Assembly (NCBI GenBank): GCA_947452725.1
Contig: CANGEG010000002.1
Location: 1-40,350 of the forward strand
Length of the DNA: 40,350 nucleotides
Direction of reading: 5' to 3'
Source: Comamonadaceae bacterium
GTDB lineage: Bacteria; Pseudomonadota; Gammaproteobacteria; Burkholderiales; Burkholderiaceae_C
Part shown: one piece after another, positions 8,688 to 18,941 of the stretch
Layout of the letters: the number at the start of each line of letters is the position of its first letter
How positions within the stretch are numbered: position 1 is the stretch's first letter
Notes under the pieces: generated by a model
Seen by the model: only the letters and a program-made list of their open reading frames with translations
Told to the model about the DNA's origin: nothing
Databases searched by the model: none
Program-made: the position numbers and the translations under genes

Positions 8688-10097
8688 ATGCACAAGATTA
8701 CTTGCCCGCACTGCGGCAAAGCGTTTGAGATTGACGAGGCTGGATACGCGGACATCCTGAAGCAGGTGCGCGACAGTGAGTTTGAACAGCAACTGCACGA
8801 CCGACTTGAGCTGGCCGAGCAAGACAAACAAAATGCCATCGAATTGGCCAAGACCAAGGCCGCCAGCGAATTGCAAAGGGCTGCCGCCGCCAAGGATGCA
8901 GAGATCCAGGAACTCAAGGGCAAACTGGATGCGGGGGATATCGCGCGCAAGCTTGCCGTGAGCGAAGCCCTTAGCGTTGTAGAAAAAGAGCGTGACGCGT
9001 TGGCCAGCAAACTTCAGCAGGCGAGTCACGACAAACTGAGCGAAGCCCAACTCGCGGAAGCCCGGCTCTTGAACGAGCTGCAAAAAGCAGCCACGACAAA
9101 GGACTCAGAGATTCAGGACTTGAAGGCCAAACTGGATGCGATCGCCGTTGCTCAAAAACTGGCGATTTCAGAGGCCGTTCATGACGTTGAAAAGGAGCGC
9201 GACGCGCTCAAGAATGGCCTTGAGCGATCGGAGCTGGAAAAGCAACTGGCCACCAACGCACTAAAAGAAAAGTACGAAACCCAGATCAAGGATCGAGACG
9301 ATGCGATTGAACGCCTGCGGGATATGAAGGCCCGCTTGTCGACCAAGATGGTGGGCGAGACCTTAGAGCAACACTGCGAGACCGAGTTCAACCGCCTGCG
9401 CGCCACGGCGTTCCCGAAAGCGTACTTTGAAAAAGACAACGACGCCAAGAGTGGCAGTAAAGGCGACTACATTTTCCGAGACGTAGATGATGCGCGCACC
9501 GAGATTGTCTCCATCATGTTCGAGATGAAAAACGAAAATGATGGGACGGCCACCAAGAAGAAGAACGAGGAATTTCTCAAAGAGCTCGACAAGGACCGCA
9601 CGGAAAAGGGCTGCGAATACGCGGTGCTGATCTCACTGCTTGAACCCGAGAGCGAGCTTTACAACACTGGCATTGTCGATGTCTCGCACCGCTATCCCAA
9701 GATGTATGTCGTGCGGCCGCAGTTTTTCATCCCAATCATCACGCTTCTGCGCAATGCCGCGGTGAACTCCCTTCAATACAAGTCGGAGCTCGCTCTTGTC
9801 AAAGCACAAAACATCGACATCACGAAGTTTGAGACCGAGCTCGATTCATTCAAATCTGGCTTTGCGCGGAATTTCGATTTGGCTTCCAAGCGGTTTCAGA
9901 CAGCAATTGACGAAATCGACAAATCAATCGACCATTTGAAGAAGACCAAGGAGGCCTTGGAAGGTGCTGACCGAAATCTGCGCTTGGCCAACGACAAGGC
10001 CCAAGATGTGACAATCAAAAAGCTAACCCGTGGCAATCCGACCATGGCAGCCAAGTTCAGCGAACTGAAAAATCAAGGCCCTTCAGACGAAGGATGA
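8688..10097 (+). CDS. DUF2130 domain-containing protein with N-terminal CPHC motif and long coiled coil
   Basis: [16 protein letters not shown] start; heptad-rich centre; conserved block [39 protein letters not shown]. Confidence 0.88.
   Translation: MHKITCPHCGKAFEIDEAGYADILKQVRDSEFEQQLHDRLELAEQDKQNAIELAKTKAASELQRAAAAKDAEIQELKGKLDAGDIARKLAVSEALSVVEKERDALASKLQQASHDKLSEAQLAEARLLNELQKAATTKDSEIQDLKAKLDAIAVAQKLAISEAVHDVEKERDALKNGLERSELEKQLATNALKEKYETQIKDRDDAIERLRDMKARLSTKMVGETLEQHCETEFNRLRATAFPKAYFEKDNDAKSGSKGDYIFRDVDDARTEIVSIMFEMKNENDGTATKKKNEEFLKELDKDRTEKGCEYAVLISLLEPESELYNTGIVDVSHRYPKMYVVRPQFFIPIITLLRNAAVNSLQYKSELALVKAQNIDITKFETELDSFKSGFARNFDLASKRFQTAIDEIDKSIDHLKKTKEALEGADRNLRLANDKAQDVTIKKLTRGNPTMAAKFSELKNQGPSDEG
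8868..9224 (+). repeat. Two imperfect tandem units, period about 69 aa / 207 nt, within the DUF2130 coiled coil
   Basis: [49 protein letters not shown] vs [49 protein letters not shown]. Confidence 0.9.
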
Positions 10098-10459
10098 GGG
10101 ACGAAACAAGTCGAATATTTCAACTTGTAGCTTCACGCACGGCAACTTTGAAGTTTATAGATGATTCTTCAAAGGGCTAGTGTTCAGAAATGTTGTTTTA
10201 TATCCGCCCTCAAAAGAGCAAATGACACGTTCGCTATGCATTCCGACCGGCAAGATGTGCGGGGTGAGTTTCGTAACATTTTTTTGCGATCTAACATGGG
10301 CAATGTGAGGTTGCGCGTATCCAGTTAACTTGATAGCGTTGCTTTCAAATGTAGATTTGATGACTGATGTTTTGTGGGGCCAAGTCGCTACCTCTGGTGC
10401 AGCCGTAACTTCCTTGCCTTGTTTCAAAGCGACCGCATGAATTTGTGAAGCGCCCATAG

Positions 10460-11692
10460 TTAAGCGCTGTGCTTTGCCATCCAGTGGCGATAGCTTTTGA
10501 CCTGTCTACTCGTGATCACTTGCTGAGCCACCAACGCCCATAAAGGAGAAATTGCAGGGTTTGTGGTTTTGCCCTGGCTCAAACGCTTGAGCTGATATTT
10601 AACTCGCGCCATGGTGGCAAGAGACGCCATCATTTTGTTTTTCCAAGCGATGGGCGTTAACTCCGGCGCTACATCCTGGCCTGAGCGCCAAGCCTGTGGA
10701 AGGGAAGGGTTGATAGCTAAAGCGGTCGCAATGCCCACCAACAAGATTCCGCTATGGACTACGTTATCCGCAACAGCTTTTCGGCGAATGCCGCCAGTCA
10801 CCATAAGTGGCATTTGTGCCGTGGCCAGCATGCTCTGGGCGAACTCAAGGAAATAAGCCTCCCGAGCCAATGTGCGACCGTCCCGTGTCTGACCCTGCAT
10901 GGCGGGCGCCTCATAGCTGCCGCCAGAAAGTTCAACCACATCCACGTTCATGGCATTGAGCGTCTGCACTACTTGCTGAGCATCCACTGGACTAAATCCG
11001 CCACGCTGAAAGTCGGCTGAATTCAACTTGACGGCCACGGCAAACTGCGTTGACACCACCGCCCGCACAGCTTTAATTACATCAACGAGCAAACGTGCGC
11101 GGTTTTCGATGCTTCCACCCCATGCGTCTTGCCTTTTGTTAGAAATTGGTGAAAGAAATTGGCTAATCAGATACCCGTGCGCAGCATGAATTTGCACGCC
11201 GTTAAATCCTGCTTTTTCGGCCAGTTGCGCCGTGTAGACAAAGCGCCTTTGAATTTCCGCAATATCCGAAACGCTCATGGCTTTTGGAACAGAAAATTTA
11301 TTTGATAATTTGCCCATGTCCAAAGGCACAGCAGAGGCGGAGTAAGTTTCTTGCCCAAGTGAGGCCATCATTTGACGACCTGGATGGCTAATTTGCATCC
11401 ACACCTGGGCGCCGCCCGAGCGTGCAACTTTCGCCCACTGCCTGAATCGATCCAAGTGAGTGTCATCTTCCAGAACCACGCCGCCCGGGCCGGTCATGGC
11501 ACGGCGGTCCACCATCACATTGCCCGTCAAGATCAACCCTGCTCCACCTTCAGCCCAAGCCTGGTAAAGGCGCAGCAAAGGATCCGAAGGCGCGTGGTCG
11601 GCATCGCACATGTTCTCTTCCATAGCCGCTTTTACAATGCGATTGGGGATGCTGGTGCCGTTGGGCAGTGTGAGAGGTGAGAAAAGAGTCAT
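10460..11692 (-). CDS. NADH:flavin oxidoreductase (Old Yellow Enzyme family)
   Basis: LFSPLTLPNGTSIPNRIVKAAMEE, GVQIHAAHGYLISQFLSPISNKRQDAWGGSIENRARL; internal Met at 11692 preferred. Confidence 0.92.
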   Translation of the reverse strand: MTLFSPLTLPNGTSIPNRIVKAAMEENMCDADHAPSDPLLRLYQAWAEGGAGLILTGNVMVDRRAMTGPGGVVLEDDTHLDRFRQWAKVARSGGAQVWMQISHPGRQMMASLGQETYSASAVPLDMGKLSNKFSVPKAMSVSDIAEIQRRFVYTAQLAEKAGFNGVQIHAAHGYLISQFLSPISNKRQDAWGGSIENRARLLVDVIKAVRAVVSTQFAVAVKLNSADFQRGGFSPVDAQQVVQTLNAMNVDVVELSGGSYEAPAMQGQTRDGRTLAREAYFLEFAQSMLATAQMPLMVTGGIRRKAVADNVVHSGILLVGIATALAINPSLPQAWRSGQDVAPELTPIAWKNKMMASLATMARVKYQLKRLSQGKTTNPAISPLWALVAQQVITSRQVKSYRHWMAKHSA

Positions 11693-11968
11693 AACTGAGG
11701 TGGTCAATGAAGTGGAACAACCAATGACCCTTTTTGTGCATCTAGCAAGACGTATCCATTTTTCGTGACGCCGCATTAATCAAAGGGTCATAAGTGCGTT
11801 TTACCGAGAATACACTGGTGCACCCTTAGATTGCGGGCCACAGGCAGCGCGAGTGGTTTACAACTGGGTTTCGCTCCTTTTGTGCTTAGCGACACCGATC
11901 ACCAATAAACTCATCCGAACCCAGGAAATAAAGGAGGCTAAATTGAATGGCCTCTGTAGCTTGCAAAA

Positions 11969-12244
11969 TTGCGCTGTATTCGATCTGGCGGCACCATTGC
12001 CATGATTGGCATTCTTTCTGGCAGCGGTTTGGCGACTTCGCTGGGACACATCATCACGTGTCAGGTGCGCCTGCAGGGAGTGACCATAGGACATCGCGAT
12101 GGCTTTGAAGCCATGCTGCGAGCCATGGGCCAATACAAAGTTGAACCCGTGGCCGACAGGATTTTTGGGTTTGAGGAACTGAAGGAGGCCATGGCCCACC
12201 TCAAGAGCGGCGCCCAATTTGGCAAAGTCTGCCTGGCGCATTGA
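11969..12244 (+). pseudogene. C-terminal remnant of a zinc-type alcohol dehydrogenase
   Basis: RCIRSGGTIAMIGILSGSG...HRDGFEAMLRAMGQYKVEPVADRIFGFEELKEAMAHLKSGAQFGKVCLAH is the C-terminal third only; no matching N-terminal part upstream. Confidence 0.8.
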
Positions 12245-12271
12245 ATTCTTAATAATTCCCAAGGGACTTTC

Positions 12272-13791
12272 ATGCTTTTCCCGATTGATGGCAATCCAAA
12301 TGACCCTTCCCGTCTGGCATTTCAAATGTCTGAAACCGGAAAAAAAGGTCAGCTTCGGGCAGTTGGATGCGCGGACCAATCAGGTAGCGCAGATACTGCG
12401 TTCGTGTGGCGTGGGACCGGTCGAATATGTGGCCATGCTCATGACCAATCAGCGCCAATTTTTGGAGGCCTGTTTTGGAATGGACCGCGCCGGGGTCTAA
12501 TACACCACCATTAGCACGCGACTGAAATGAGAAGAGGTGGCCTACATTGTCAAAGATTGTTCTGCCAAGGTGCTGGTGGTCTCCGATGAATTGAAGGAAA
12601 TTTGCGCACCGCTGCGCGCGATGCTGCCAGCGAACTTCAGGTGTTTCACCCTTGGACAGGACATACATGGGGATGAGAGCTGGGATGCCGTCTTGGAAAG
12701 CGCTTCAGTGCTGCCCATTTCAGATTAATTAGGGCTTGGACATGCTGTTTTCGTCCAGCACTACAGGCCAGCCTAAGGGTGTCAAGTGGCAGATGATGCG
12801 GGCTTCCGCTGGCCACCGCACGGTGCTTGTCAACTTGCTGAAGCCTTTGTTTGGCTATGGAAGAAATAGTCGCTACCTGTCGGCTGCTCCGCTTTATCAC
12901 TCAGCGCCACTGCATGACGGTTATCAAGCACGGGGGTTCCGTTTGGGTGATGGCCAGCTTTGTCGCCCAGCAAGCGCTGGCGCTGATCGAAGCTCAGCGC
13001 ATTACCCGCAGCCGATGGGTGCCGACCATGTTTGTGCGACAGCTGAAATTGCCAGCTCAGGTCAGGTCCCAATATGACGTGTCCTCACTTCAGGTGGTGT
13101 CGCACGCGGCGGCGCCTTGTACGGTGCAGGTCAAAGATAAAATCCTGGCTTGGTGGCGTCCCATCATTTTTGAGTATTACGCCGGTACCGAAAACAACGG
13201 CTTTTCACAATCACCTTTGCCGAGTGGGGGGATCAAAAAGGCTCAGTGGGTAGAGCTACCCAAGGTCAAATGTATATTTCTGACGAGTCCGGCGAGGTGC
13301 TACCTGCGGGTGAAACCGGTTTGGTGTACTTCTCTGATGGTCCGATCTTCACTTGCCACAACGACCCTGAACGATCAGCCCAGGCGCGCAATGCCAGCGG
13401 TTGAACGCCGTTGGGGGATATCGGGCGTGTAGACGAAGAGGGATACTTATATTTGTTGGGCCGTCGAGCGTTTATGATCATTTCAGGTGGGGTCAATATT
13501 TACCCCCAAGAGGCTGAAAGCATCCTGATTGGACATCCAAAGGTTTTGGATGTTGCGGACATAGGTGTCCCAAATGAGGACTTTGGAGAAGAAGTCAAGG
13601 CGGTCGTCCAGCCAGTGAATCCCCAGGACATTGGGCCTGCTTTGGCCGATGAACTGATTGCTTACTGCAATCAAAGCTTAGCTTCATTCAAATGTCCAAG
13701 AACGATTGACTTTGATCTTGAGCTGCCACGACATGCAACAGGCAAGCTTTTTAAGAAGCTTGTTAGAGATAGGTACTGGGGCCCAGCTTAA
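12272..13791 (+). pseudogene. AMP-dependent acyl-CoA synthetase/ligase, multiply frameshifted
   Basis: Ordered ligase fragments in changing frames: VSFGQLDARTNQVAQILRSCGVGP, FSSSTTGQPKGVKWQ, IIFEYYAGTENNGF, GDIGRVDEEGYLYLLGRRAFMIISGGVNIYPQEAE, LPRHATGKLFKKLVRDRYW; a stop interrupts the section at 13390-13412. Confidence 0.93.
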
Positions 13792-13942
13792 ACACGTAAG
13801 TGACACGGATCTCAACACTTTACGAGATGCAATGGGAAAAAGCTGTGCCGACGATCCCATGATGGCTTAAACTGATCCAAGAGCCTGACAATTGACAGTT
13901 GTCGTAGGTAATTTGAAACTGCGCATACCAATCTAAAACGCC

Positions 13943-14317
13943 ATGAACAAGCCTAGTGAACCCTTAGTTGACGGGGCACCAGTGCGCCGTTTTAAGAATC
14001 CCAACTACCAAAATGTGGCCTCGAATTTGGCCGAGCTTAGGCAAAAAATTGACCTGCTTGATACACAGATCATTGAACTCTTGGCCCAGCGCGCGCAGTG
14101 TGTGAAAGATGCCACAAGATTTAAAAAAGACGCTTTTCAAGTGGCAGCCCCAGCCCGTCAGGCTCAGGTTTTTGCACGTGTGAAATCACAGGCGAAAGCA
14201 CACGAAGAATATTTCCCCAATTTCCCCGAGATTGTAGAAGCAGCATATCGAACCTTGGTCGCAGGCTTTATTGCATCTGAGCAGCATCTTTTTCAAGAGA
14301 CAGAGATCATTAAATAA
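13943..14317 (+). CDS. Chorismate mutase type II / isochorismate-pyruvate lyase (PchB-like) family protein
   Basis: LRQKIDLLDTQIIELLAQRAQCVKDATRFKKD..APARQAQVFARVK keeps the AroQ-fold Arg/Arg/Lys pattern. Confidence 0.85.
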   Translation: MNKPSEPLVDGAPVRRFKNPNYQNVASNLAELRQKIDLLDTQIIELLAQRAQCVKDATRFKKDAFQVAAPARQAQVFARVKSQAKAHEEYFPNFPEIVEAAYRTLVAGFIASEQHLFQETEIIK

Positions 14318-15315
14318 TGAAATTACTTAAATCACCCTCAATCCTCCGTCGTAATTTTTTTCTCGTCCTTTGCGTGGGTTTTTTCTTGCCCGCGACAAGC
14401 GTTTGGGCTCAGCAAGCTTGGCCGAACAAGCCCATTAAATTGGTTGTTCCCTATGGTCCCGGCTCTTCCCCAGATGTGATCGCACGGATCGTTGCAGAAA
14501 AGTTATCTCCACGGTTGGGTCAACCCGTCATCATTGAAAACCGTGTCGGCGCGGGCGGCAACACTGGCTCTGGCGTAGTGGCTAAATCAGCCGGAGATGG
14601 CTACACATTTTTGATAAGCACCAATGGCCCCTTGGTCTACAACACGGTACTGTATAAAAAGCTCACCTACGACCCATTCACCGAATTGCGGCCCGTGGTA
14701 TTGGCCGGCGGACAGTCCAATGTTTGCGCTGTAAGGACAGACTCAGGGATCAATTCCTTGGCCGATTTGATTCAGGCGATGAAGAAAAATCCGGGCAAAT
14801 TTAACTTTTCATCGACCGGTATTGGTAGCCTGTCACAACTCGGTGTTGAATTGCTCAAGGTCAAAACAGAGACTTTTGCAGTTCATATTCCGTACGTCTC
14901 TTCGCCGCTGGCGATCATGGCCATTTTGCAAGGTGATGTGCAGTTTGCCTGCGTACCTGCAGTCGCCGTCTTGCCGCAAGTTAAAGCAGGAAAAATGCGC
15001 GCTTTAGCTGTTTCAACCGCCAAGAGAAGTCAGTTTCTGCCAGATGTACCAACTATGAAAGAGGCCGGTTTGAGTGGCATTGAAAGCGTAGCTTGGATGG
15101 CGATCATGGCCCCGGCAACCACACCCAACGATATCGTGTCGCGGATGAATCAAGAGATCAACGCCGTTCTTGGGCTGCCAGAAGTTAAAGAAAAATTGTA
15201 CTCACAGTATATGGAGCCCATTGGCGGTACCGAACAGGAGCTCAAGAAATTCATGCAGCAAGAGTTGCAGGTCATGACGCCAGTGATAAAGCGCACAGGC
15301 TTAAGCATCGAATGA
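14317..15315 (+). CDS. Bug/TctC-family tripartite tricarboxylate transporter substrate-binding protein
   Basis: Signal peptide, WPNKPIKLVVPYGPGSSPDVIARIVAEKLSPRLGQPVIIENRVGAGG; start overlaps upstream stop (TAATG). Confidence 0.93.
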   Translation: MKLLKSPSILRRNFFLVLCVGFFLPATSVWAQQAWPNKPIKLVVPYGPGSSPDVIARIVAEKLSPRLGQPVIIENRVGAGGNTGSGVVAKSAGDGYTFLISTNGPLVYNTVLYKKLTYDPFTELRPVVLAGGQSNVCAVRTDSGINSLADLIQAMKKNPGKFNFSSTGIGSLSQLGVELLKVKTETFAVHIPYVSSPLAIMAILQGDVQFACVPAVAVLPQVKAGKMRALAVSTAKRSQFLPDVPTMKEAGLSGIESVAWMAIMAPATTPNDIVSRMNQEINAVLGLPEVKEKLYSQYMEPIGGTEQELKKFMQQELQVMTPVIKRTGLSIE

Positions 15316-15330
15316 TGGGCGGAAGCCAAA

Positions 15331-17265
15331 GTGCTTGAAATTCAATTTGACACTCGACTCGCCACGCAAGCGGAGGTCGACTCACAAATCGCGACTCTTG
15401 AACAAAATGCAGGAATTTATTTCGGAGTTGACGCCGGCATTGAAGGCCTTCATCCCCTGCAAGCAACTTTACTTTCGCAACCGGATCTCGCTTTTCATTT
15501 GTACAGTGATGGCATTGTTTTGAAATGCTTGACGCACTGGGGCGCCGCCTTAGTCGCGATCAAAGACATTGCCCATTGGCAAATTGAAGCAGCCCGAGGC
15601 GCTGGCCAAACTGTTCAAGCGTCGCTGCGCTCCTTTCTGGCTTGTTTTACGGCATCCCCAGATGTCATGTTGATCGGTGCATTGCCATTTGATGCGCACC
15701 GTTTGACTTTGCCCACGGACTTTGCTGAGTCTTTGGGCGTCGTTTTTTTTGGCCGTCACCTACTGAGAAGAGATGGTACTGGCCAGTGGCGCAGAATTGA
15801 TTGGAATATTCTTGGGTCGCCAAGCTCAGTTCAGGCTGACGATCTAGCACCTGAGCCTAATGGATTCAGTGCATTGCGCTCGACCCAAACTGCTATCTCT
15901 GGCGACCCTCAGGATGACTCTGCACCTGGGGGATATGCTGACATGGTCAGTCGTGCCTTGGCCAGACTCAAAGACACTGCGCTGGTATCGCTCACCCTTA
16001 GTCAGACCTACCGCCGCCGCGTGAGCATGAAAAGCACGGAAGCATTTGCACGACTTCGCAAAGCCAATCCCGCACCGGCTTGTTTTTTCTTGAACAATGG
16101 TGAAGGGCTGCATTTGTTGGGGGCCTCTCCTGATTTGCAATTGATTGTTCAAGATCACAATGTGGTTTCTTTGCCCGTTTGCGGCACAGTTGCCAAAAGA
16201 ACGAGCCCTGTTGGTGAGTCGCTGTCTTTGCAAGAGCTGATTAATGAGGAGGTTGACGCTGCTTCGCTGGCAGTTTGTACTGATGCTTTAAGAAACGACT
16301 TGGCCCCCTTTTGTCGCCCCGGGACATTGAACCTCACCCATCGCCGCAAGCCCATGATGCTGGCCACGGTAGTTCATACAGTCGATCGCATTGAGGGCCA
16401 ACTGCTGGAGTCCTGCGATGCATGGGATGCTATCTTTGCCACTGCAGCGCCTGTGATGGTCACTGGCACGCCCAGGGCACAAGCACTGGCGGCAATTTCA
16501 GAATTTGAAATCAGTCCGCGGGGATGGTATGGAGGATTGGTGGTACAGGTCGCAAGCAATGGGGACGCATTAGCGGGAACTTTATTGCGCGCTGCTGCAG
16601 TGGAGGGCGGCATCGCACAAGTTCGAACTGGTGGCGACTTGATGGCCGACTCATCGCCAGATCGCGAAGAGCAAGAGTCGCGATTAAAAACCTTGTCTTT
16701 ATGGAGAGCATTTGGCTTAGAGACTTCGCCCCAAGTTCAATCTACCGCAATAAGCGGCTCTCACACGCCACACTCCATTTGCATGGTCGACTGTCAAGAT
16801 CCCTTTGGCGCGGCCGTGCGTGACTTTGTGTTGGGCTTGGGCATACGGTTGGATACTGCAGCGGGCACTCAGCTTTGGGTGGGGCCGCTTCCAAGTGCAA
16901 ATTGGCCAACGAAAAATTGCATTGCTATGGGTGATAGCGCCTATTTGTTGCTCAAGCATTCAGGCTTTGATGTTCAAGAAATGGCACCACTCAACGGCAG
17001 ACTGACGATTAACAGATTACGCGCAGGCGGCCCAAAAGAAATGCCTCTTGAATTCGTCACGGTCAATTACGCACAGTTTCAAATTCTAAATACCTCACCT
17101 CCCCCTGGTTGGTCAGTTTGGACTGAAGATGAAAACGGCATTGCCAGTGCATGGATACATGCGGAGAAGAAATTGGCTTGTTTGCTGTTTAGGCCTGACT
17201 CCATGATGTCGGATAAAAACACACATAAAGTTTTCCTGGAAGCCTTGTCATTCATCGCGCATTGA
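15331..17265 (+). CDS. TrpE(G)/PhzE-like chorismate-utilising enzyme fused to a degenerate glutamine amidotransferase domain
   Basis: PVCGT, CTDALRNDL, HTVDRIEGQL, VMVTGTPRAQALAAISEFE.SPRGWYGG, IAQVRTGGDLMADSSPDREEQES match Rhizobium-type TrpE(G); C-terminal part GATase-like without the catalytic motif. Confidence 0.82.
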   Translation: MLEIQFDTRLATQAEVDSQIATLEQNAGIYFGVDAGIEGLHPLQATLLSQPDLAFHLYSDGIVLKCLTHWGAALVAIKDIAHWQIEAARGAGQTVQASLRSFLACFTASPDVMLIGALPFDAHRLTLPTDFAESLGVVFFGRHLLRRDGTGQWRRIDWNILGSPSSVQADDLAPEPNGFSALRSTQTAISGDPQDDSAPGGYADMVSRALARLKDTALVSLTLSQTYRRRVSMKSTEAFARLRKANPAPACFFLNNGEGLHLLGASPDLQLIVQDHNVVSLPVCGTVAKRTSPVGESLSLQELINEEVDAASLAVCTDALRNDLAPFCRPGTLNLTHRRKPMMLATVVHTVDRIEGQLLESCDAWDAIFATAAPVMVTGTPRAQALAAISEFEISPRGWYGGLVVQVASNGDALAGTLLRAAAVEGGIAQVRTGGDLMADSSPDREEQESRLKTLSLWRAFGLETSPQVQSTAISGSHTPHSICMVDCQDPFGAAVRDFVLGLGIRLDTAAGTQLWVGPLPSANWPTKNCIAMGDSAYLLLKHSGFDVQEMAPLNGRLTINRLRAGGPKEMPLEFVTVNYAQFQILNTSPPPGWSVWTEDENGIASAWIHAEKKLACLLFRPDSMMSDKNTHKVFLEALSFIAH

Positions 17266-17303
17266 CCGTGCAAATTGCATACAAAAAATTAAGTCCCTTT
17301 TAA

Positions 17304-18674
17304 ATGACCGCCGATTCAAATTATCTTCAAGAACCCTCGCGTAAAGTTCCTATTTTTGGCAAATATGACGTGGTGGTTGTGGGCGGTGGTCCCGCCGGTA
17401 TCGCGGCCAGTCACAGCGCAGCCAAGCATGGCGCCCGTGTCCTATTGGTAGAAAAATATGGTTTTTTAGGCGGCATGGGTACAGCTGCTGGCGTAACAAA
17501 TTTTGCTGGCTTGTATGGATTGAAAGACGGCGTCATGCAGCAAGTTGTGCACGGAGTGGTTGACGAAATCTTAGAGCGCCTGGCGGCACTCGGTGGGCTC
17601 AATGATCCGCAAGACGGTATGCAAGGCCGAATTCGGGTTCGTTCATACGATGTTTCGGCTTACAAATGTGCTGCAGATCAGATGCTGGTTGACGCCGGTG
17701 TGCAAATTCTTTTTCATGCTTGGGCTGCGCAAGTGGTGATGGAAGGTGATCGCATAGAAGCTCTTATTGTGGAAACCAAGTCCGGCCGCCAAGCTATAGC
17801 CGCAAATTGTTTCATTGATTGTTCTGGTGATGCAGATGTCGCCTTCTTTGCCGGTGTGCCATTTGAAGTGGGCGATGGCCACGGCAGTGGGCTTTTCCCA
17901 ACGACGATGTTTAAAGTTGGCCACGTCGATGCCAGTCTTGCATTGCCTGTTGTGGGTCCATTTCAAGGCATTAACGATTGGATGGCTACAACGGAGAAAA
18001 ATAAGCCTGGTCAGTACAAGTTTCCAAGAGAGGGGGCCATCTTGCGACCCCAGCACAATCCAACTGAATGGCGCGTCAATGTGACGCAAATAAAAAATCA
18101 ATTTGGTTTAGCGATGGACGCTACCGATGCGCGTCAATTGAGCGCGGGGGAACTTGAGGGTAGAAAGCAAATCGCAGATTATTTCCATTTTTTGAAATCG
18201 GAAATACCAGGATTTGCGCAATCCTCCATCGTTGAAATTGCCCCACAAGTGGGTATTCGTGAAAGTCGGCGAATTCAGGGGCTTTACGCTTTAACAGGTC
18301 ACGACATATTGAGCTGCGCCAGGTTTGAGGACAGCATAGGGTTCAACGCATGGCCCATGGAAATGCATACTGCCGGTCGCATCGAATGGCGGTTTCCACA
18401 AAGTCCAAGCGGCCAAACAGTCCGTCTCTTTAATGATCTGCCTTGGCGAATTTTGGTCCCATCGCGAACAACCAATTTGTTGGTCGCGGGGAGGTGTGCG
18501 TCCATGACTCACGAAGGTCAGTCTGCTGCGCGCGTAAGCGGGGCCTGTTTTGTCATGGGGCAAGCTGCAGGTACAGCTGCAGCGTATCTGGGAGAGACTG
18601 AGTCCTTCGAAAACACTCACGTGCCTACGCTTAAGCGCAAGTTGATTCAGGATGGTTGCTATTTGGAAGATTGA
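17304..18674 (+). CDS. FAD-dependent oxidoreductase (FAD_oxidored type)
   Basis: YDVVVVGGGPAGIAASHSAAKHGARVLLVEKYGFLGGMGTAAGVTNF dinucleotide-binding start; C-terminal GRCASMTHEGQSAARVSGACFVMGQAAGTAAA. Confidence 0.92.
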   Translation: MTADSNYLQEPSRKVPIFGKYDVVVVGGGPAGIAASHSAAKHGARVLLVEKYGFLGGMGTAAGVTNFAGLYGLKDGVMQQVVHGVVDEILERLAALGGLNDPQDGMQGRIRVRSYDVSAYKCAADQMLVDAGVQILFHAWAAQVVMEGDRIEALIVETKSGRQAIAANCFIDCSGDADVAFFAGVPFEVGDGHGSGLFPTTMFKVGHVDASLALPVVGPFQGINDWMATTEKNKPGQYKFPREGAILRPQHNPTEWRVNVTQIKNQFGLAMDATDARQLSAGELEGRKQIADYFHFLKSEIPGFAQSSIVEIAPQVGIRESRRIQGLYALTGHDILSCARFEDSIGFNAWPMEMHTAGRIEWRFPQSPSGQTVRLFNDLPWRILVPSRTTNLLVAGRCASMTHEGQSAARVSGACFVMGQAAGTAAAYLGETESFENTHVPTLKRKLIQDGCYLED

Positions 18675-18941
18675 TTTTGTCTTGGTTTTGCGATTCACGG
18701 CCGAAAATATAAAACCAAGCGGTGTGACTAAAGTTGCAAATTGACGCAGTGATGAGTTACCGGCGTTTGGGGGGGGATTACCGGGGCTTGTATGAAATTT
18801 TGTGCATGATGATCGTCGCGCACACTGACTCTGGATGTTAGTAAGCCTTCCAACCGCGTTATCTGGATGCATTCTTTCGTCAGTGATTTTCCCTGGTCGA
18901 CATTAACCAAGTCCAGAAAACTGCCATTCAAGGGACACTTT

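Noticed and set aside
10155-10457. 100-aa minus-strand ORF between DUF2130 and OYE genes
   Set aside because: No family resemblance, low-complexity start context; cannot be supported as a gene.
18728-18931. Minus-strand ORF in the convergent gap, considered as a transposase remnant
   Set aside because: No DDE motifs or inverted repeats could be recognised.
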